A stretch of 64,000 bases of DNA from an uncultured Bacteroidales bacterium (GCA_902801325.1 CADCHQ010000019.1:1-64000); one strand, 5' to 3'; numbered from the stretch's first letter, positions 31,687 to 43,147 are shown. Numbers and translations: made by a program. The notes: a model not told the origin generated them from the letters alone.

Positions 31687-31720
31687 TAAGGCGGAACACC
31701 CTATCGGATGCTCCGCCTTA
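31687..31720 (-). terminator. Terminator of the CotH-kinase gene, possibly bidirectional
   Basis: TAAGGCGGAACA (31687-31698) pairs with TGCTCCGCCTTA (31709-31720), one mismatch, with loop CCCTATCGGA. The loop and stem resemble the terminator at 33593-33629. Confidence 0.7.
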
Positions 31721-31731
31721 TTATATGATCA

Positions 31732-33471
31732 TCAGTGAGGTTGGGTGATGAGTACCTTTTTCCCATCCTTAATGTAGACCCCTTTTCGTGGTCGTTTAAC
31801 GGGTTGTCCCAAAAGGTTGTAGTACATAGTGTTTCCTACGATTTGATAAGTTGGACTGACCTTCTGAGGAACATCATTCAAGTGATACTGTTCATCCAGA
31901 TAGTGCAAGCGGTCTGCTACCCATTGCTCCCACCGCTGCAGGGAGTCGAGTTGCGAGTTGCGCAGGTAGGGCCGAACGCCTGAAACTTCCTGAATAGCCT
32001 CCCACAGGCGACCCTCCAACTTGCACTTATCACCTGCAAGGTACTTCGTAGAGGCATTGTAATTGGGTGTTCCCTTATACAATGACCATTCGGTACTAGG
32101 TTTCCATCCCGTATTGCATATAGCCTCACCGTAGCACGGACTATCGGGCCAGCGGGTTCGTTCTTGCTTGTACACATCTTCCCCTACGCGCAGACACCAG
32201 TCCTGCATGAGAGGTAGTATATTGTCCGTTGTGAGCACCCCTTTCTGCCGGAGTTCAGCATATCGCAGGTGCAAGTCATGTTTGTAATATCGCTCAACCC
32301 AATAGAAGGGTCCCTCGGTCAGTGGGTCGTGGTCCCATACAGCAGGGCGCACCACGCCATACAGATTGACACCAAAAGTTTGGTCCAAGTCGTAAGGAAC
32401 CACCATCCACTTGCGCCCGTCGTAAGTAAACCACTGCCAATTCTTCAGGGAACCATCGCAATTGCACACAAACTGATAAAATACATCATAGTCCAATAGG
32501 CTGGCTATGTCAAAACGTTCCTCCAGAGCTTGTCTCATGCCTACACTGTCGGTGCCCGACGCCTCAAGGGCTGAGAGTTCGGCATGGTATTGGCTAAGTT
32601 GAAGAATGGCTTCTTTTGTTCGGTCAGTGCAGTACGTGTCCTTTGGATGTCGAATGTCGAACTGCCCCCACGCGACTGAGCCTCGGAACAAGGTCGTATT
32701 ATTCAGATTACCGTCCAGATGGATGTGCAGTTCCTCGGTCTTTGCCATATTCATGTTCTTACGACTCTTCTTCAACTGCCATGCATATAGTCCGTGGAAC
32801 TTTCCTTCGATGTACACAATACAAGGGAATCCGTCGGGTAGACAGCGAGCACGCTTTGAGTTCACGAGATATCCACCCCTTTCCCAATAAGGAGCACGGT
32901 CAGCCACCATCTGACGGAAGAGTTTGTATCCCACCTCGCCTATGCCACGACTGAAGTCGGTGTAGAATGCCTTGAAGTGGAATTCGTCTTGTGTCACCCA
33001 CTCACCGATACGGATATCGGTTGTGTTGGTGCCCGTCCAATCGTCTTCACAAAACTGACATGCGAAGTTTCGTTTGGGGAATTTCAGCGACCAACTGCCT
33101 TGTGCCTTTACAATCGCACGTTTCCGGAAATAGTGGTTGTGACCGTCGTACACCTCAACCCAGACTTGTCGTACATCCGTCTTGTTCGCAGGCAAGTCTG
33201 TCAGTCCCGTAATATTCACCAACGCCAGCCACGGTTCGTCGATTTCTATGCTTGTCTCCTCACTGAAATCCTCCAATCCTGACGTGGCATCTTGACCATA
33301 CTTTTCCACCATGTCCCCGAATGTCGGTAACTTATCAGTCTCGCCCGTTATGTCTGGCGTAACGTACCAATCCACGTGCATCGTGTCCGTCTGCAGACTG
33401 TCAGCCTCACTCGCTCGTAGACTGATTCCCACCAAAAGCAACATGAGTTGCAAGCATATCGTTCCTTTCAT
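31732..33471 (-). CDS. CotH-kinase-family exported protein
   Basis: 579 residues with signal peptide MKGTICLQLMLLLVGISLRA. The CotH fold appears as WVEVYDGHNHYFRKRAIVKA and WSLKFPKRNF near residue 130, PCIVYIEGKFHGLYAWQLKK near 215, and WMVVPYDLDQTFG near 360, the D-x-D metal site. CotH proteins are atypical protein kinases that phosphorylate secreted proteins. Residues about 470-500 (YLAGDKCKLEGRLWEAIQEV) resemble a small chitin/cellulose-binding module. The short tail (KRPRKGVYIKDGKKVLI) matches other Prevotella exported-protein tails. Single gene with its own terminator. Confidence 0.75.
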   Translation of the reverse strand: MKGTICLQLMLLLVGISLRASEADSLQTDTMHVDWYVTPDITGETDKLPTFGDMVEKYGQDATSGLEDFSEETSIEIDEPWLALVNITGLTDLPANKTDVRQVWVEVYDGHNHYFRKRAIVKAQGSWSLKFPKRNFACQFCEDDWTGTNTTDIRIGEWVTQDEFHFKAFYTDFSRGIGEVGYKLFRQMVADRAPYWERGGYLVNSKRARCLPDGFPCIVYIEGKFHGLYAWQLKKSRKNMNMAKTEELHIHLDGNLNNTTLFRGSVAWGQFDIRHPKDTYCTDRTKEAILQLSQYHAELSALEASGTDSVGMRQALEERFDIASLLDYDVFYQFVCNCDGSLKNWQWFTYDGRKWMVVPYDLDQTFGVNLYGVVRPAVWDHDPLTEGPFYWVERYYKHDLHLRYAELRQKGVLTTDNILPLMQDWCLRVGEDVYKQERTRWPDSPCYGEAICNTGWKPSTEWSLYKGTPNYNASTKYLAGDKCKLEGRLWEAIQEVSGVRPYLRNSQLDSLQRWEQWVADRLHYLDEQYHLNDVPQKVSPTYQIVGNTMYYNLLGQPVKRPRKGVYIKDGKKVLITQPH

Positions 33472-33592
33472 TCTACTCCTCTCTTATCCCTATAATCCAC
33501 AATTTTGCAAAACATTGCATGAGGATGGAAAGTTTTTATCGAAAACATGACTGTCGAATTCCAAACTTGAAAGTAATCCCGCAAGGGTAAAA

Positions 33593-33629
33593 GCAAAGCG
33601 GAGCACCCTATCGAATGCTCCGCCTTTGC
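33593..33629 (-). terminator. Terminator of the mutA-mutB operon
   Basis: GCAAAGCGGAGCA (33593-33605) pairs with TGCTCCGCCTTTGC (33616-33629), one bulged base, with loop CCCTATCGAA. On the minus strand it is followed by a short T-rich stretch. Confidence 0.65.
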
Positions 33630-33689
33630 CTATCGGTTATTCAGAGAATTCAGATTATTCGAAGTTCTCCGAGTGTTCAATCATTCAAA

Positions 33690-35855
<2,166 letters not shown>

Positions 35856-35859
35856 ATCG

Positions 35860-35997
35860 GACCCTCTCCCCGCTCCCCCTTGTAGGGGGAGAGTAGAATG
35901 TTTTTGTGGGGAGGAATTCTACATATTTAATTATTATTGTTATCTATGTTTATCCCAGTAACCACCCCCTCCCTAAAGGGAGGGTGAGGGGAGGGTC
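35860..35997 (-). repeat. REPIN-like inverted-repeat element A between mutA and mutB
   Basis: 138 bp with outer arms GACCCTCTCCCC (35860-35871) and GGGGAGGGTC (35988-35997), inner hairpins CTCCCCCT/AGGGGGAG (35873-35891) and CCCTCCCT/AGGGAGGG (35967-35984), and an AT-rich core. It fills the space between the mutA stop and the mutB start. Confidence 0.85.
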
Positions 35998-35999
35998 TT

Positions 36000-37853
36000 T
36001 TATATCCCGAGCTTTTGGTTATACTCTTGCAGTGTCTTCAACTGGTCGACACGTACGTGGATGAAATTCTCAATGCCTGCGGCCTTCAGATCCTCTGAGC
36101 AAGCGGGAGCACCAGCTACAACGAACATGGCGCGGCCGTCGAGGTACTTGAAAGCGGGGATAGCGTACTCGGCATACTCGTCGTCGCTCGAACAGATGAC
36201 AACGATGTCGGCACCAGCAGCAAGGGCTGCATCGACACCCTCCTCAACAGTCTTGAAGCCCAGGTTGTCGATAACCTGATAGCCTGCTGCAGCGAGGAAG
36301 TTGCACGAGAACTGAGCACGAGCCTGACGCATGGCCAGATTGCCGATGGTGAGCATAAAGGCCACGGGAACCTTTGCTGCCTTCTCAGTGGTCAGGCGCA
36401 GGGTCTCGAAATCGCTAGCCAGACGGCTGGTGTGCAGAGCAGGAACATCGGCATCGCCAGAGTGCTTGCATGTGCAATCACAAGCCAGAGGCTCTTTGCC
36501 TTCGCTCTTCTCAGTGAAGTTGGGGAACTGGTTGGTACCCAAGAGGAATTCCTTACGCTTGCCAACATTAGCATGACGAGTCTTGTCAGTCTCATTCAGT
36601 GTGTTTTGGATGGTGCCAGCCTGAACTGCAGCCAGGAAACCACCTTCTTCCTCGACAGCGAGGAACAGCTTCCAGCCTTCCTTTGCAATAGCCGTTGTCA
36701 GTTCTTCTACGAAATAAGAACCACCGCTTACGTCCACAATCTTGTTGAAGTGGCACTCTTCCTTCAGCAGCAACTGCTGGTTGCGAGCGATGCGCTCTGC
36801 AAAGTCTGTGGGCACTTCATAAGGAGTGTCAAACGGAGTAACAACCATTGAGTGGATACCTGCAAGGGCAGCACTCATGGCCTCGGTCTGTGAACGCAGC
36901 ATGTTCACGTAAGAGTCGAACACCGTCTGGTTGTAAGTCGTAGTAGAAGCATTGATGACCATCTTGCAAGCGCAGTCGCACTTAGGCTCATACTGCTTCA
37001 CGATCTGTGCCCAAAGCATGCGTGCAGCACGGAACTTGGCAATCTCCATAAAGTAGTTGCCACCTACACCCATGTAGAACTTAATCTTCTTTGCAGCCAA
37101 GTCAACGGGAACGCCAGCCTCTACCATCTCTTCGAGGTACTCCTTACCCCAAGCAAGGGCATAACCCAGTTCCTGATAAACGTAGGCACCCGAATTGCAA
37201 AGCAAATCGGAATGAACCATCACGCAACGCAGGTTGGGGAAGTCCTTCAGTTTCTCCACCAGCTTAGGCATGTCGGGCAGCAACATAGTGGTGTCCTTAC
37301 CCTTCATGAGCATGCGCTCAATGGGGTCGAAACCAATGCCACCGACAATCTTCTCCTTGTCATAGCCTTTCTTCTCGTAGTATTCCACCACGATGTCGGC
37401 CAGTTCCAAGGCGTGACGCTGACAGGTGCGGAAGCTAACCTCCACACAGTCGCAATAGATGCCATCCAACAAGGTCTCGATGAACTCCTTGCTGACCTTC
37501 TCACCAGGGATGCGGAATCCCAGCGAGTCAACGCCGCGGTTCAGAATGTCCAGTGCCTTAGCATTGGCCTCCTTAGCATCATCGGCCTTGATGTTCTGAC
37601 GAACATACCACTGGTTGTCGGCCTTTTTGTTACCTCTCACGAATGGGAACTCTCCAGGCAGAGCATTGACGAGGGGCAACTTGTCAACGTCCTCCTTTCT
37701 GTAGAAGGGTTCCATGGAGAAACCTTCATTGGTTCTCCACACCATCTTCTTCTGATAGTCGGCACCTTTGAGGTCAACCTCAATCTTATCACGCCATTCT
37801 TGACGTGAGGGCGCAGTAAAATCAGAGAAGAGTTTCTCTGTTTGTTTTGCCAT
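36000..37853 (-). CDS. mutA: Methylmalonyl-CoA mutase, small subunit
   Basis: 617 residues when started at ATG 37853 (MAKQTEKLFSDFTAP); the frame extends further upstream but passes through the promoter. It keeps the barrel (WRTNEGFSMEPFYRKEDVDK, VGGNYFMEIAKFRAARMLW) but its C-terminal domain lacks the D-x-H-x-x-G cobalamin ligand, reading NLGFKTVEEGVDAAL instead. That is characteristic of the non-catalytic small subunit, which forms the heterodimer with MutB. First gene of the operon, 36 nt after a near-consensus promoter. Confidence 0.95.
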   Translation of the reverse strand: MAKQTEKLFSDFTAPSRQEWRDKIEVDLKGADYQKKMVWRTNEGFSMEPFYRKEDVDKLPLVNALPGEFPFVRGNKKADNQWYVRQNIKADDAKEANAKALDILNRGVDSLGFRIPGEKVSKEFIETLLDGIYCDCVEVSFRTCQRHALELADIVVEYYEKKGYDKEKIVGGIGFDPIERMLMKGKDTTMLLPDMPKLVEKLKDFPNLRCVMVHSDLLCNSGAYVYQELGYALAWGKEYLEEMVEAGVPVDLAAKKIKFYMGVGGNYFMEIAKFRAARMLWAQIVKQYEPKCDCACKMVINASTTTYNQTVFDSYVNMLRSQTEAMSAALAGIHSMVVTPFDTPYEVPTDFAERIARNQQLLLKEECHFNKIVDVSGGSYFVEELTTAIAKEGWKLFLAVEEEGGFLAAVQAGTIQNTLNETDKTRHANVGKRKEFLLGTNQFPNFTEKSEGKEPLACDCTCKHSGDADVPALHTSRLASDFETLRLTTEKAAKVPVAFMLTIGNLAMRQARAQFSCNFLAAAGYQVIDNLGFKTVEEGVDAALAAGADIVVICSSDDEYAEYAIPAFKYLDGRAMFVVAGAPACSEDLKAAGIENFIHVRVDQLKTLQEYNQKLGI

Positions 37854-37893
37854 GTCTCTATCTATATATATAAATAATGTGTGTAAAGTGCTA

Positions 37894-37925
37894 CAAAGAT
37901 ACAAATAAGCGAGGGAAATGCCAAA
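37894..37925 (-). promoter_or_regulatory. mutAB promoter (dispersed cassette, inverse copy)
   Basis: On the minus strand: TTTG (37925-37922), 20 nt containing CATTTCCCTCGCTTATT, and TATCTTTG (37901-37894). The flanking DNA to about 37985 is an inverse, diverged copy of the repeat at 42908-43023. Confidence 0.8.
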
Positions 37926-38072
37926 TTTATTTGAGCATTTTCGAGCAGGAGTATTTAAATACCAAAGGCAAGAGCAAGGGAAGTCCCCATTTTAGGAGAG
38001 TCAAAGACCATCATCTCAAATCATATAGGCGTGTATTGAGAGTTGATGTAACATTATCGTAACGCGTTTTGT

Positions 38073-38103
38073 TTTGCAAGAATACTGAATCTGCGTAACT
38101 TTG
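38073..38103 (+). promoter_or_regulatory. Promoter of the Na/Pi symporter gene
   Basis: TTTG (38073-38076), 19-nt spacer, TAACTTTG (38096-38103), ATG 40 nt downstream. It does not belong to the cassette family. Confidence 0.75.
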
Positions 38104-38142
38104 CCAGCGAACTTAGAACTGTGAAACAAATAACTTATTATT

Positions 38143-39819
38143 ATGGAATACACAATTATTGCAAGCAAACTTTTAGGTGCACTTGGTCTGCTCATCTTTG
38201 GCATGAAAATGATGAGTGACGCCTTACAGAAAATGGCAGGACCACAGTTGAGACACATGTTAGGAAGAATGACAGCAAACCGGCTGGCGGGGATGCTAAC
38301 GGGAACTATGGTTACATGTGCTGTACAATCGTCATCGGCCACAACGGTGATGACAGTGTCATTCGTTTCTGCCGGACTGTTGACACTCGGACAAGCCATA
38401 TCTGTCATCATGGGAGCAAACATCGGTACTACACTGACAGCATGGATTATGTCGCTGGGTTATAATGTTGACCTAAGCAACATCATTTTTCCTGCTTTCA
38501 TGCTTGGTATCATACTTATATATAGGAAACGGCAACGTTACGTAGGTGACTTCCTCTTTGGCATTGCGTTCATGTTCTGGTCATTGATCATGCTCAGTGC
38601 GGCAGGCAAGGAACTGGATTTGGAGCACAATGAAGCCGTAGTAGCATTCTTTGCCTCGTTTGACACGTCGAGCCACCTTACCATTCTCGCTTTTTTGGCC
38701 ATCGGCACTGTGATAACCTGCATCGTTCAATCGTCAGCTGCAGTTATGGCCATCACCATCCTGCTCTGCTCCACAGGAGTATTGCCCATCCACCTCGGCA
38801 TAGCCCTCGTTATGGGTGAAAACATCGGTACGACGGCCACTGCCAATCTTGCGGCAATGGGTTCTGGATTGGAGGCACGACGAGCAGCCTTAGCTCACCT
38901 CATGTTCAACGTGTTTGGCGTGTTTTGGGTACTCTGCGTGTTCTATCCTTTTGTCAATGGTGTTTGCTATTTGGCAGGTTATGACCCTTCGGTTTCCGGA
39001 CAAACCACTCGCCTACCCGTGGTGCTTGCCATGTTCCATACTTGCTTCAACGTCACAAACACGCTATTGCTCATAGGTTTCATTCCACAATTTGAACGTG
39101 TAGTGCGTTGGTTGCTACCACAAAAGACCGAAACCGCCGGTGATGGACAAAACCTGAAATACATACAGGCAGGCCCGATGGCGACCCCAGAAATTGCTGT
39201 CTTTGAGGCAGAAAAGGAAACAACTCTCTTTGCAGAACGCATGCACGCAATGTTCGCGATGGTCACTCAACTGATGGACGACACTCATGCCGATTCCTTT
39301 GACGAAAAATATGCGGCCATAGAGCGTGAGGAAGATATTTCCGACAAGACGGAACAAGCCATAGCCGACTATCTGGCACAACTTTCGAATGACCACCTAA
39401 GCGACACAACAAAGCAGAAGATAAGGCAGATGCTGCGTGAGGTGAGTGAATTGGAAAGCATAGGTGATGCTTGCTATAAAATAGGCCGTACATTAGCCCG
39501 TCATCGTGAACTCAGTCTCGCCTTCGTCGCTTCACAAAGTGACAACCTTCACATGATGAGAGACCTCACCAACAATGCCCTACAACAGATGTGCAAAGTG
39601 ATGCACGGCCATCGTTCTGAGCACAATATCAATGAGACCTATCGCATTGAGAACGAGGTAAACTTGCTTCGCAATCGGTTGAAGGAGGAAAACATTCAGG
39701 CCATTAACAACCATGAATACAGTTATGCCCTTGGCACACTCTATTTCGACATTATCAGCGAGATGGAAAAACTTTGTGACTACATTGTCAATGTCGTAGA
39801 AGCAAGATTTGGAAAATAA
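38143..39819 (+). CDS. Na+/phosphate cotransporter family protein with PhoU-like C-domain
   Basis: 558 residues. Two inverted repeats of the NptA/NaPi-II type are seen as MVTCAVQSSSATTVMTVSFV with MGANIGTTLTAW, and VITCIVQSSAAVMAITILL with MGENIGTTATAN; the QSS motifs form the transport site. Residues about 345-558 form helical PhoU-like repeats (ISDKTEQAIADYLAQLSNDH, then ISEMEKLCDYIVNVVEARF). It imports phosphate with sodium at the inner membrane. The two-component pair immediately downstream has PhoB/PhoR-like architecture, so phosphate control is a reasonable inference. Confidence 0.88.
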   Translation: MEYTIIASKLLGALGLLIFGMKMMSDALQKMAGPQLRHMLGRMTANRLAGMLTGTMVTCAVQSSSATTVMTVSFVSAGLLTLGQAISVIMGANIGTTLTAWIMSLGYNVDLSNIIFPAFMLGIILIYRKRQRYVGDFLFGIAFMFWSLIMLSAAGKELDLEHNEAVVAFFASFDTSSHLTILAFLAIGTVITCIVQSSAAVMAITILLCSTGVLPIHLGIALVMGENIGTTATANLAAMGSGLEARRAALAHLMFNVFGVFWVLCVFYPFVNGVCYLAGYDPSVSGQTTRLPVVLAMFHTCFNVTNTLLLIGFIPQFERVVRWLLPQKTETAGDGQNLKYIQAGPMATPEIAVFEAEKETTLFAERMHAMFAMVTQLMDDTHADSFDEKYAAIEREEDISDKTEQAIADYLAQLSNDHLSDTTKQKIRQMLREVSELESIGDACYKIGRTLARHRELSLAFVASQSDNLHMMRDLTNNALQQMCKVMHGHRSEHNINETYRIENEVNLLRNRLKEENIQAINNHEYSYALGTLYFDIISEMEKLCDYIVNVVEARFGK

Positions 39820-39825
39820 TTCGTA

Positions 39826-39905
39826 CCTTTGACCTTCGTCTTAGGTACTCACGTTCGGAAAAATGCATACAAGTTTGCGTTTTCGCTCACTTAATCGTAC
39901 CTTTG
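39826..39905 (+). promoter_or_regulatory. Promoter cassette upstream of the response regulator
   Basis: CCTTCGTCTTAGGTACT matches the 5' part of the repeat at 42908/43148. It then has TTTG (39874-39877), 20 nt with TTTTCGCTCACTTAATCG, and TACCTTTG (39898-39905). The ATG at 39914 is 9 nt after the -7 box, so the transcript would be almost leaderless. Confidence 0.7.
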
Positions 39906-39913
39906 ACCCTGAA

Positions 39914-40603
39914 ATGAAGAAGAAACGAATTCTAGTCGTTGATGACGAGCAAGACTTGTGCGAGATCCTGCGCGTCAACCTTATGGCAGAGGACTATGAG
40001 GCAGAGGTTGCCTATTCGGCTACGGAGGCCTTACGGAAGGATGTCGGAGGATTCGACTTGCTAGTGCTCGACGTGATGATGCCAGGCATGTCTGGGTTCG
40101 AGATGACCAGACAAATACGCACGTCAGGCATTGACATCCCCATCATTTTCCTGACGGCAAGGGACGCCGAAGAGGACAAGTTGGAAGGTTTTGAACTAGG
40201 TGCAGACGATTATATCTCGAAGCCCTTCTCCGTGCGCGAACTGATGGCAAGGATACGTGCCGTGCTAGCAAGAACAGCAACAAATGATAAGGAAACAACC
40301 AGTCCATTGATTTTTGAAGGACTGACGATAGACCTCTCTCAGAGGAAAGTAATGGCCGATGGCGAAATCCTTAACCTAACAAAGACGGAACTAGAACTGC
40401 TTCGCTTACTACTAAGCCACAAAGGGCAGGTGTTCTCGCGCCAGCAGTTGCTCAGCGAGGTCTGGCCAAGCGATGTGATTGTTACCAACCGCACAGTAGA
40501 CGTCAACATCACACGACTGCGTAAGAAATTGGGACACTATGGTCAACACATCGCAACGAGGCAAGGCTATGGTTACCTGTTTGATACGGAGGGCAAAATA
40601 TGA
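39914..40603 (+). CDS. OmpR/PhoB-family response regulator
   Basis: 229 residues from ATG 39914. The frame-extended start at 39863 lies inside the promoter cassette. The receiver has ILVVDDEQDL (acidic pair), LLVLDVMMPGMSGFEM with the phospho-acceptor Asp near residue 53, FLTARDAEEDK and the Lys of YISKPFSVRELMAR. The winged-helix domain ends with TVDVNITRLRKKLG and TRQGYGYLFD. It overlaps the kinase gene by 4 nt (ATGA). It likely controls phosphate or envelope genes, with the adjacent symporter as a candidate target. Confidence 0.92.
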   Translation: MKKKRILVVDDEQDLCEILRVNLMAEDYEAEVAYSATEALRKDVGGFDLLVLDVMMPGMSGFEMTRQIRTSGIDIPIIFLTARDAEEDKLEGFELGADDYISKPFSVRELMARIRAVLARTATNDKETTSPLIFEGLTIDLSQRKVMADGEILNLTKTELELLRLLLSHKGQVFSRQQLLSEVWPSDVIVTNRTVDVNITRLRKKLGHYGQHIATRQGYGYLFDTEGKI

Positions 40604-41514
40604 AGAAACTGACAGAGGGAGGAAAAATGTTTCTCAGCGTGATGACAATATTTGTTGTCTATGCTGTAGTATTCATTTTGTTCGAGGACTATGATCGCAA
40701 AAGATTAGAACCATTCGACGAAGTCAGCGACTGGCACTTATTGCTCTTCTCCGTAGTGGTGATGGGCGGCCTTGGTATATTGCTCTACCGCTATGCCCAT
40801 CGAATGGATGAGCGCATCAGTCGCGAACAGGCCACGAAAGAGAACCAAATGCGTCGCGAATTGACACAAAACATTGCCCACGAACTGAAAACCCCCGTAG
40901 CCAGCATCCTCGGTTATGCCGAGACCATACTCCACACCCCAGGCATAAACAACGAACAATGCCGACAGTTTACCGAACGCACCCTCACACAGGCCCAACG
41001 ACTCACTTCCCTCTTGCAAGACATCTCCATACTGAACCGTATGGACTATGCTGGCGAAATGATTACAACAGGACGTGTGGATGTATCAGCCCTTGTTGCT
41101 GATATTGTTGAGGAGACCCATATCGCTTTCCAAAATCGTAAGATGAAGTTCAACAACCTTCTACCACAGGACATCATCGTCAACGGCAACGAACAACTTA
41201 TCTATAGCATCTTCCGCAATCTCACGGACAACGCCATTGCATACGCTGGTGAAGCCACGACCGTAGAGATATCCGCCACTGAATCCGAGACTCACTGGCA
41301 TTTTACCTTTGCTGACAATGGAATAGGCATTCCGACCGAACACCTCACTCGCATCTTCGAGCGTTTTTACCGTGTAGACAAGAGCCGAAGCCGACAATTG
41401 GGAGGCACAGGTCTTGGTCTTGCCATTGTCAAGAACGCCATCTTGCAAAATGGCGGAAACATCTCCGTACGTTCAGATTCCGGTACAATATTCGACTTCA
41501 CACTCAAAAAGTGA
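40600..41514 (+). CDS. Membrane sensor histidine kinase (PhoR-like)
   Basis: 304 residues. Two transmembrane segments (MFLSVMTIFVVYAVVFILF, then LLLFSVVVMGGLGILLYRYA) enclose a very short loop, so there is almost no periplasmic sensor. HisKA has QNIAHELKTPVASILGYAET, and the ATPase has NLTDNAIAYA, FADNGIGIP and GTGLGLAIVKNAI. No HAMP or PAS domain is visible. It probably senses through the membrane or a partner such as the symporter/PhoU-like protein upstream, as in Pst-PhoU-PhoR control. Confidence 0.9.
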   Translation: MKKLTEGGKMFLSVMTIFVVYAVVFILFEDYDRKRLEPFDEVSDWHLLLFSVVVMGGLGILLYRYAHRMDERISREQATKENQMRRELTQNIAHELKTPVASILGYAETILHTPGINNEQCRQFTERTLTQAQRLTSLLQDISILNRMDYAGEMITTGRVDVSALVADIVEETHIAFQNRKMKFNNLLPQDIIVNGNEQLIYSIFRNLTDNAIAYAGEATTVEISATESETHWHFTFADNGIGIPTEHLTRIFERFYRVDKSRSRQLGGTGLGLAIVKNAILQNGGNISVRSDSGTIFDFTLKK

Positions 41515-41640
41515 CACAAGCGAAAATGTAACCAAATTGTAACGTCTTTTATTTGTTTAATCAGTCCAAAGTCGCCATTTTTGCATTGGATTAATTATTT
41601 TTAGTACGATAGTACTTTTTATAACTAAATAAAAATAGCG

Positions 41641-42081
41641 ATGAAACTAAAGAATCTGTTCCTCTGCCTGGCGATGGCGGCAATGGCCATGTTCAATGTA
41701 AGTTGTGACGACGACGTTAACTCGTCCGATGTTCCTGCGGCTGTTATGGCGACCTTCCAAAAGATGTTCCCCAACACCACTGCCCAATGGGAAAAAGAGA
41801 AGCACGGACAATTAAAGGCTGATTTCAATTTCGACTATCACGAAATGGAGGTCTGGTTCCAGAACGATGGTACATGGGTAAGAACCAAAAAGGATATTTC
41901 AGCCAGTGAACTGCCACAGAAAGTGCTCGACTATCTGGACGCAAACTACAAAGGTGTGGAAATCGATGATATGGATTGGGTGGAAAGTCCCACGGAGAAG
42001 TACTATTTCGTGGAATTAGATAGAGAAAACAGAAAAGACATATACCTGAAGTTCAGCGAAGCGGGTGAACTAATAGACTAG
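41641..42081 (+). CDS. PepSY-like (BLIP-fold) lipoprotein
   Basis: 146 residues. The signal peptide ends with a lipobox (MAMFNVSCDDD), so the mature protein is a lipoprotein. Two copies of the PepSY-like motif follow: VMATFQKMFPNTTAQWEKEK with YHEMEVWFQNDGTWVRTKKD, and VLDYLDANYKGVEIDDMDWV with KYYFVELDRENRKDIYLKF. These periplasmic proteins often accompany two-component systems, as here, 127 nt after the kinase. A modulating or inhibitory role is inferred from the family. Confidence 0.8.
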   Translation: MKLKNLFLCLAMAAMAMFNVSCDDDVNSSDVPAAVMATFQKMFPNTTAQWEKEKHGQLKADFNFDYHEMEVWFQNDGTWVRTKKDISASELPQKVLDYLDANYKGVEIDDMDWVESPTEKYYFVELDRENRKDIYLKFSEAGELID

Positions 42082-42086
42082 TAATT

Positions 42087-42812
42087 ATGGAAAATGTAAA
42101 AACGGAGAAGTCGGCAAGAATTCAAACCTCATTGCTGAATCCGTATGAGAAAGTGGTCCTACATGCTTTGGCACGCAGAATGCCACGTAATGTCACCAGC
42201 GACCAACTAACAGCCTTTGGTACTTTTGGAGCAATACTTGTCCTTGTGGGTTATGCTTTGACAACATATAACCCCGCTTGGCTATGGTTGGCCAACGCTG
42301 GCTTTCTTATCAATTGGTTTGGCGACTCGTTGGACGGTACTCTGGCACGCTATCGCAACCAGCAACGGCCTCTCTACGGTTTTTTCATCGATCACAACCT
42401 CGACTGCGTTTGTGCATTCCTCATGGTACTGGGAGCTGGATTGTCGGCATATATGAGTCTGTCAGCAGCCTTGCTCATTATCGTTCCTTATTTAATGCTC
42501 GATGTGTTTGTGATGATAAATGCCCATCTCAAGAACGAGTTCCAGTTAACCTTTGCCAAACTGGGACCAACAGAACTGCGACTCATTATTATTCTGGTAA
42601 ACGCCTGTTTCTTCTTCTTCCCTTCCCTGCAAACATGGTCGTACACATTCTCTATGTTTGGGCATAACCACACACTACTTGCGCTCGATTTTGCAGCCCT
42701 TTTCATTAGTCTCAACCTCTTTGTTATTTACTTCCATAGCCTTTGGCAAGACACACACTATTACACACACATCGATCCACTGCATAAATCAACTCCAACC
42801 CACTCAGAATAA
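42087..42812 (+). CDS. CDP-alcohol phosphatidyltransferase family enzyme
   Basis: 241 residues with about six membrane helices. The catalytic CDP-OH-P motif is complete: GDSLDGTLARYRNQQRPLYG followed by FFIDHNLD, that is D-x2-D-G-x2-A-R-x8-G-x3-D-x3-D. It moves a phosphatidyl or phospho-alcohol group from a CDP-activated donor to an alcohol during phospholipid synthesis. The acceptor cannot be read. It follows the PepSY-like gene by 5 nt and may be co-transcribed. Confidence 0.85.
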   Translation: MENVKTEKSARIQTSLLNPYEKVVLHALARRMPRNVTSDQLTAFGTFGAILVLVGYALTTYNPAWLWLANAGFLINWFGDSLDGTLARYRNQQRPLYGFFIDHNLDCVCAFLMVLGAGLSAYMSLSAALLIIVPYLMLDVFVMINAHLKNEFQLTFAKLGPTELRLIIILVNACFFFFPSLQTWSYTFSMFGHNHTLLALDFAALFISLNLFVIYFHSLWQDTHYYTHIDPLHKSTPTHSE

Positions 42813-42907
42813 AAAAGTATCCAACGTAATTCTATCTTTTTACCATACAAACACTTAATCAAAGGCAACAATACGGTAGTGAGCGACTACAATATTGTTG
42901 CCTATCT

Positions 42908-43023
42908 TATTGTTTTAGGTACTTTCGCTCGATTTGCACTAACCTTAACCTTCGGTTTTAGGTACTTTCGCTCGAAAATATCCAAATAAATTTGGTATTT
43001 TGCTCGCTTATTTCGTTTCTTTG
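42908..43023 (+). repeat. Dispersed promoter-cassette repeat, unit 1
   Basis: Contains AACCTTAACCTTCGG, AGGTACTTTCGCTCG, TATCCAAATAAATTTGG and ends TTTCTTTG (43016-43023), a mutated -7 box 21 nt after TTTG (42991-42994). Probably an inactive copy. Confidence 0.8.
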
Positions 43024-43147
43024 AGTCTTTTCAAGCCTCGAAGATAGGCTTCATTTGACTTCGTCTTCCTCAGTCGCGACTCGGCCAAAAAAACAAGTTT
43101 TATGGCTCTCGCTGCTACTTTGGTTCGGAAAAATTCAAATAAAATTT

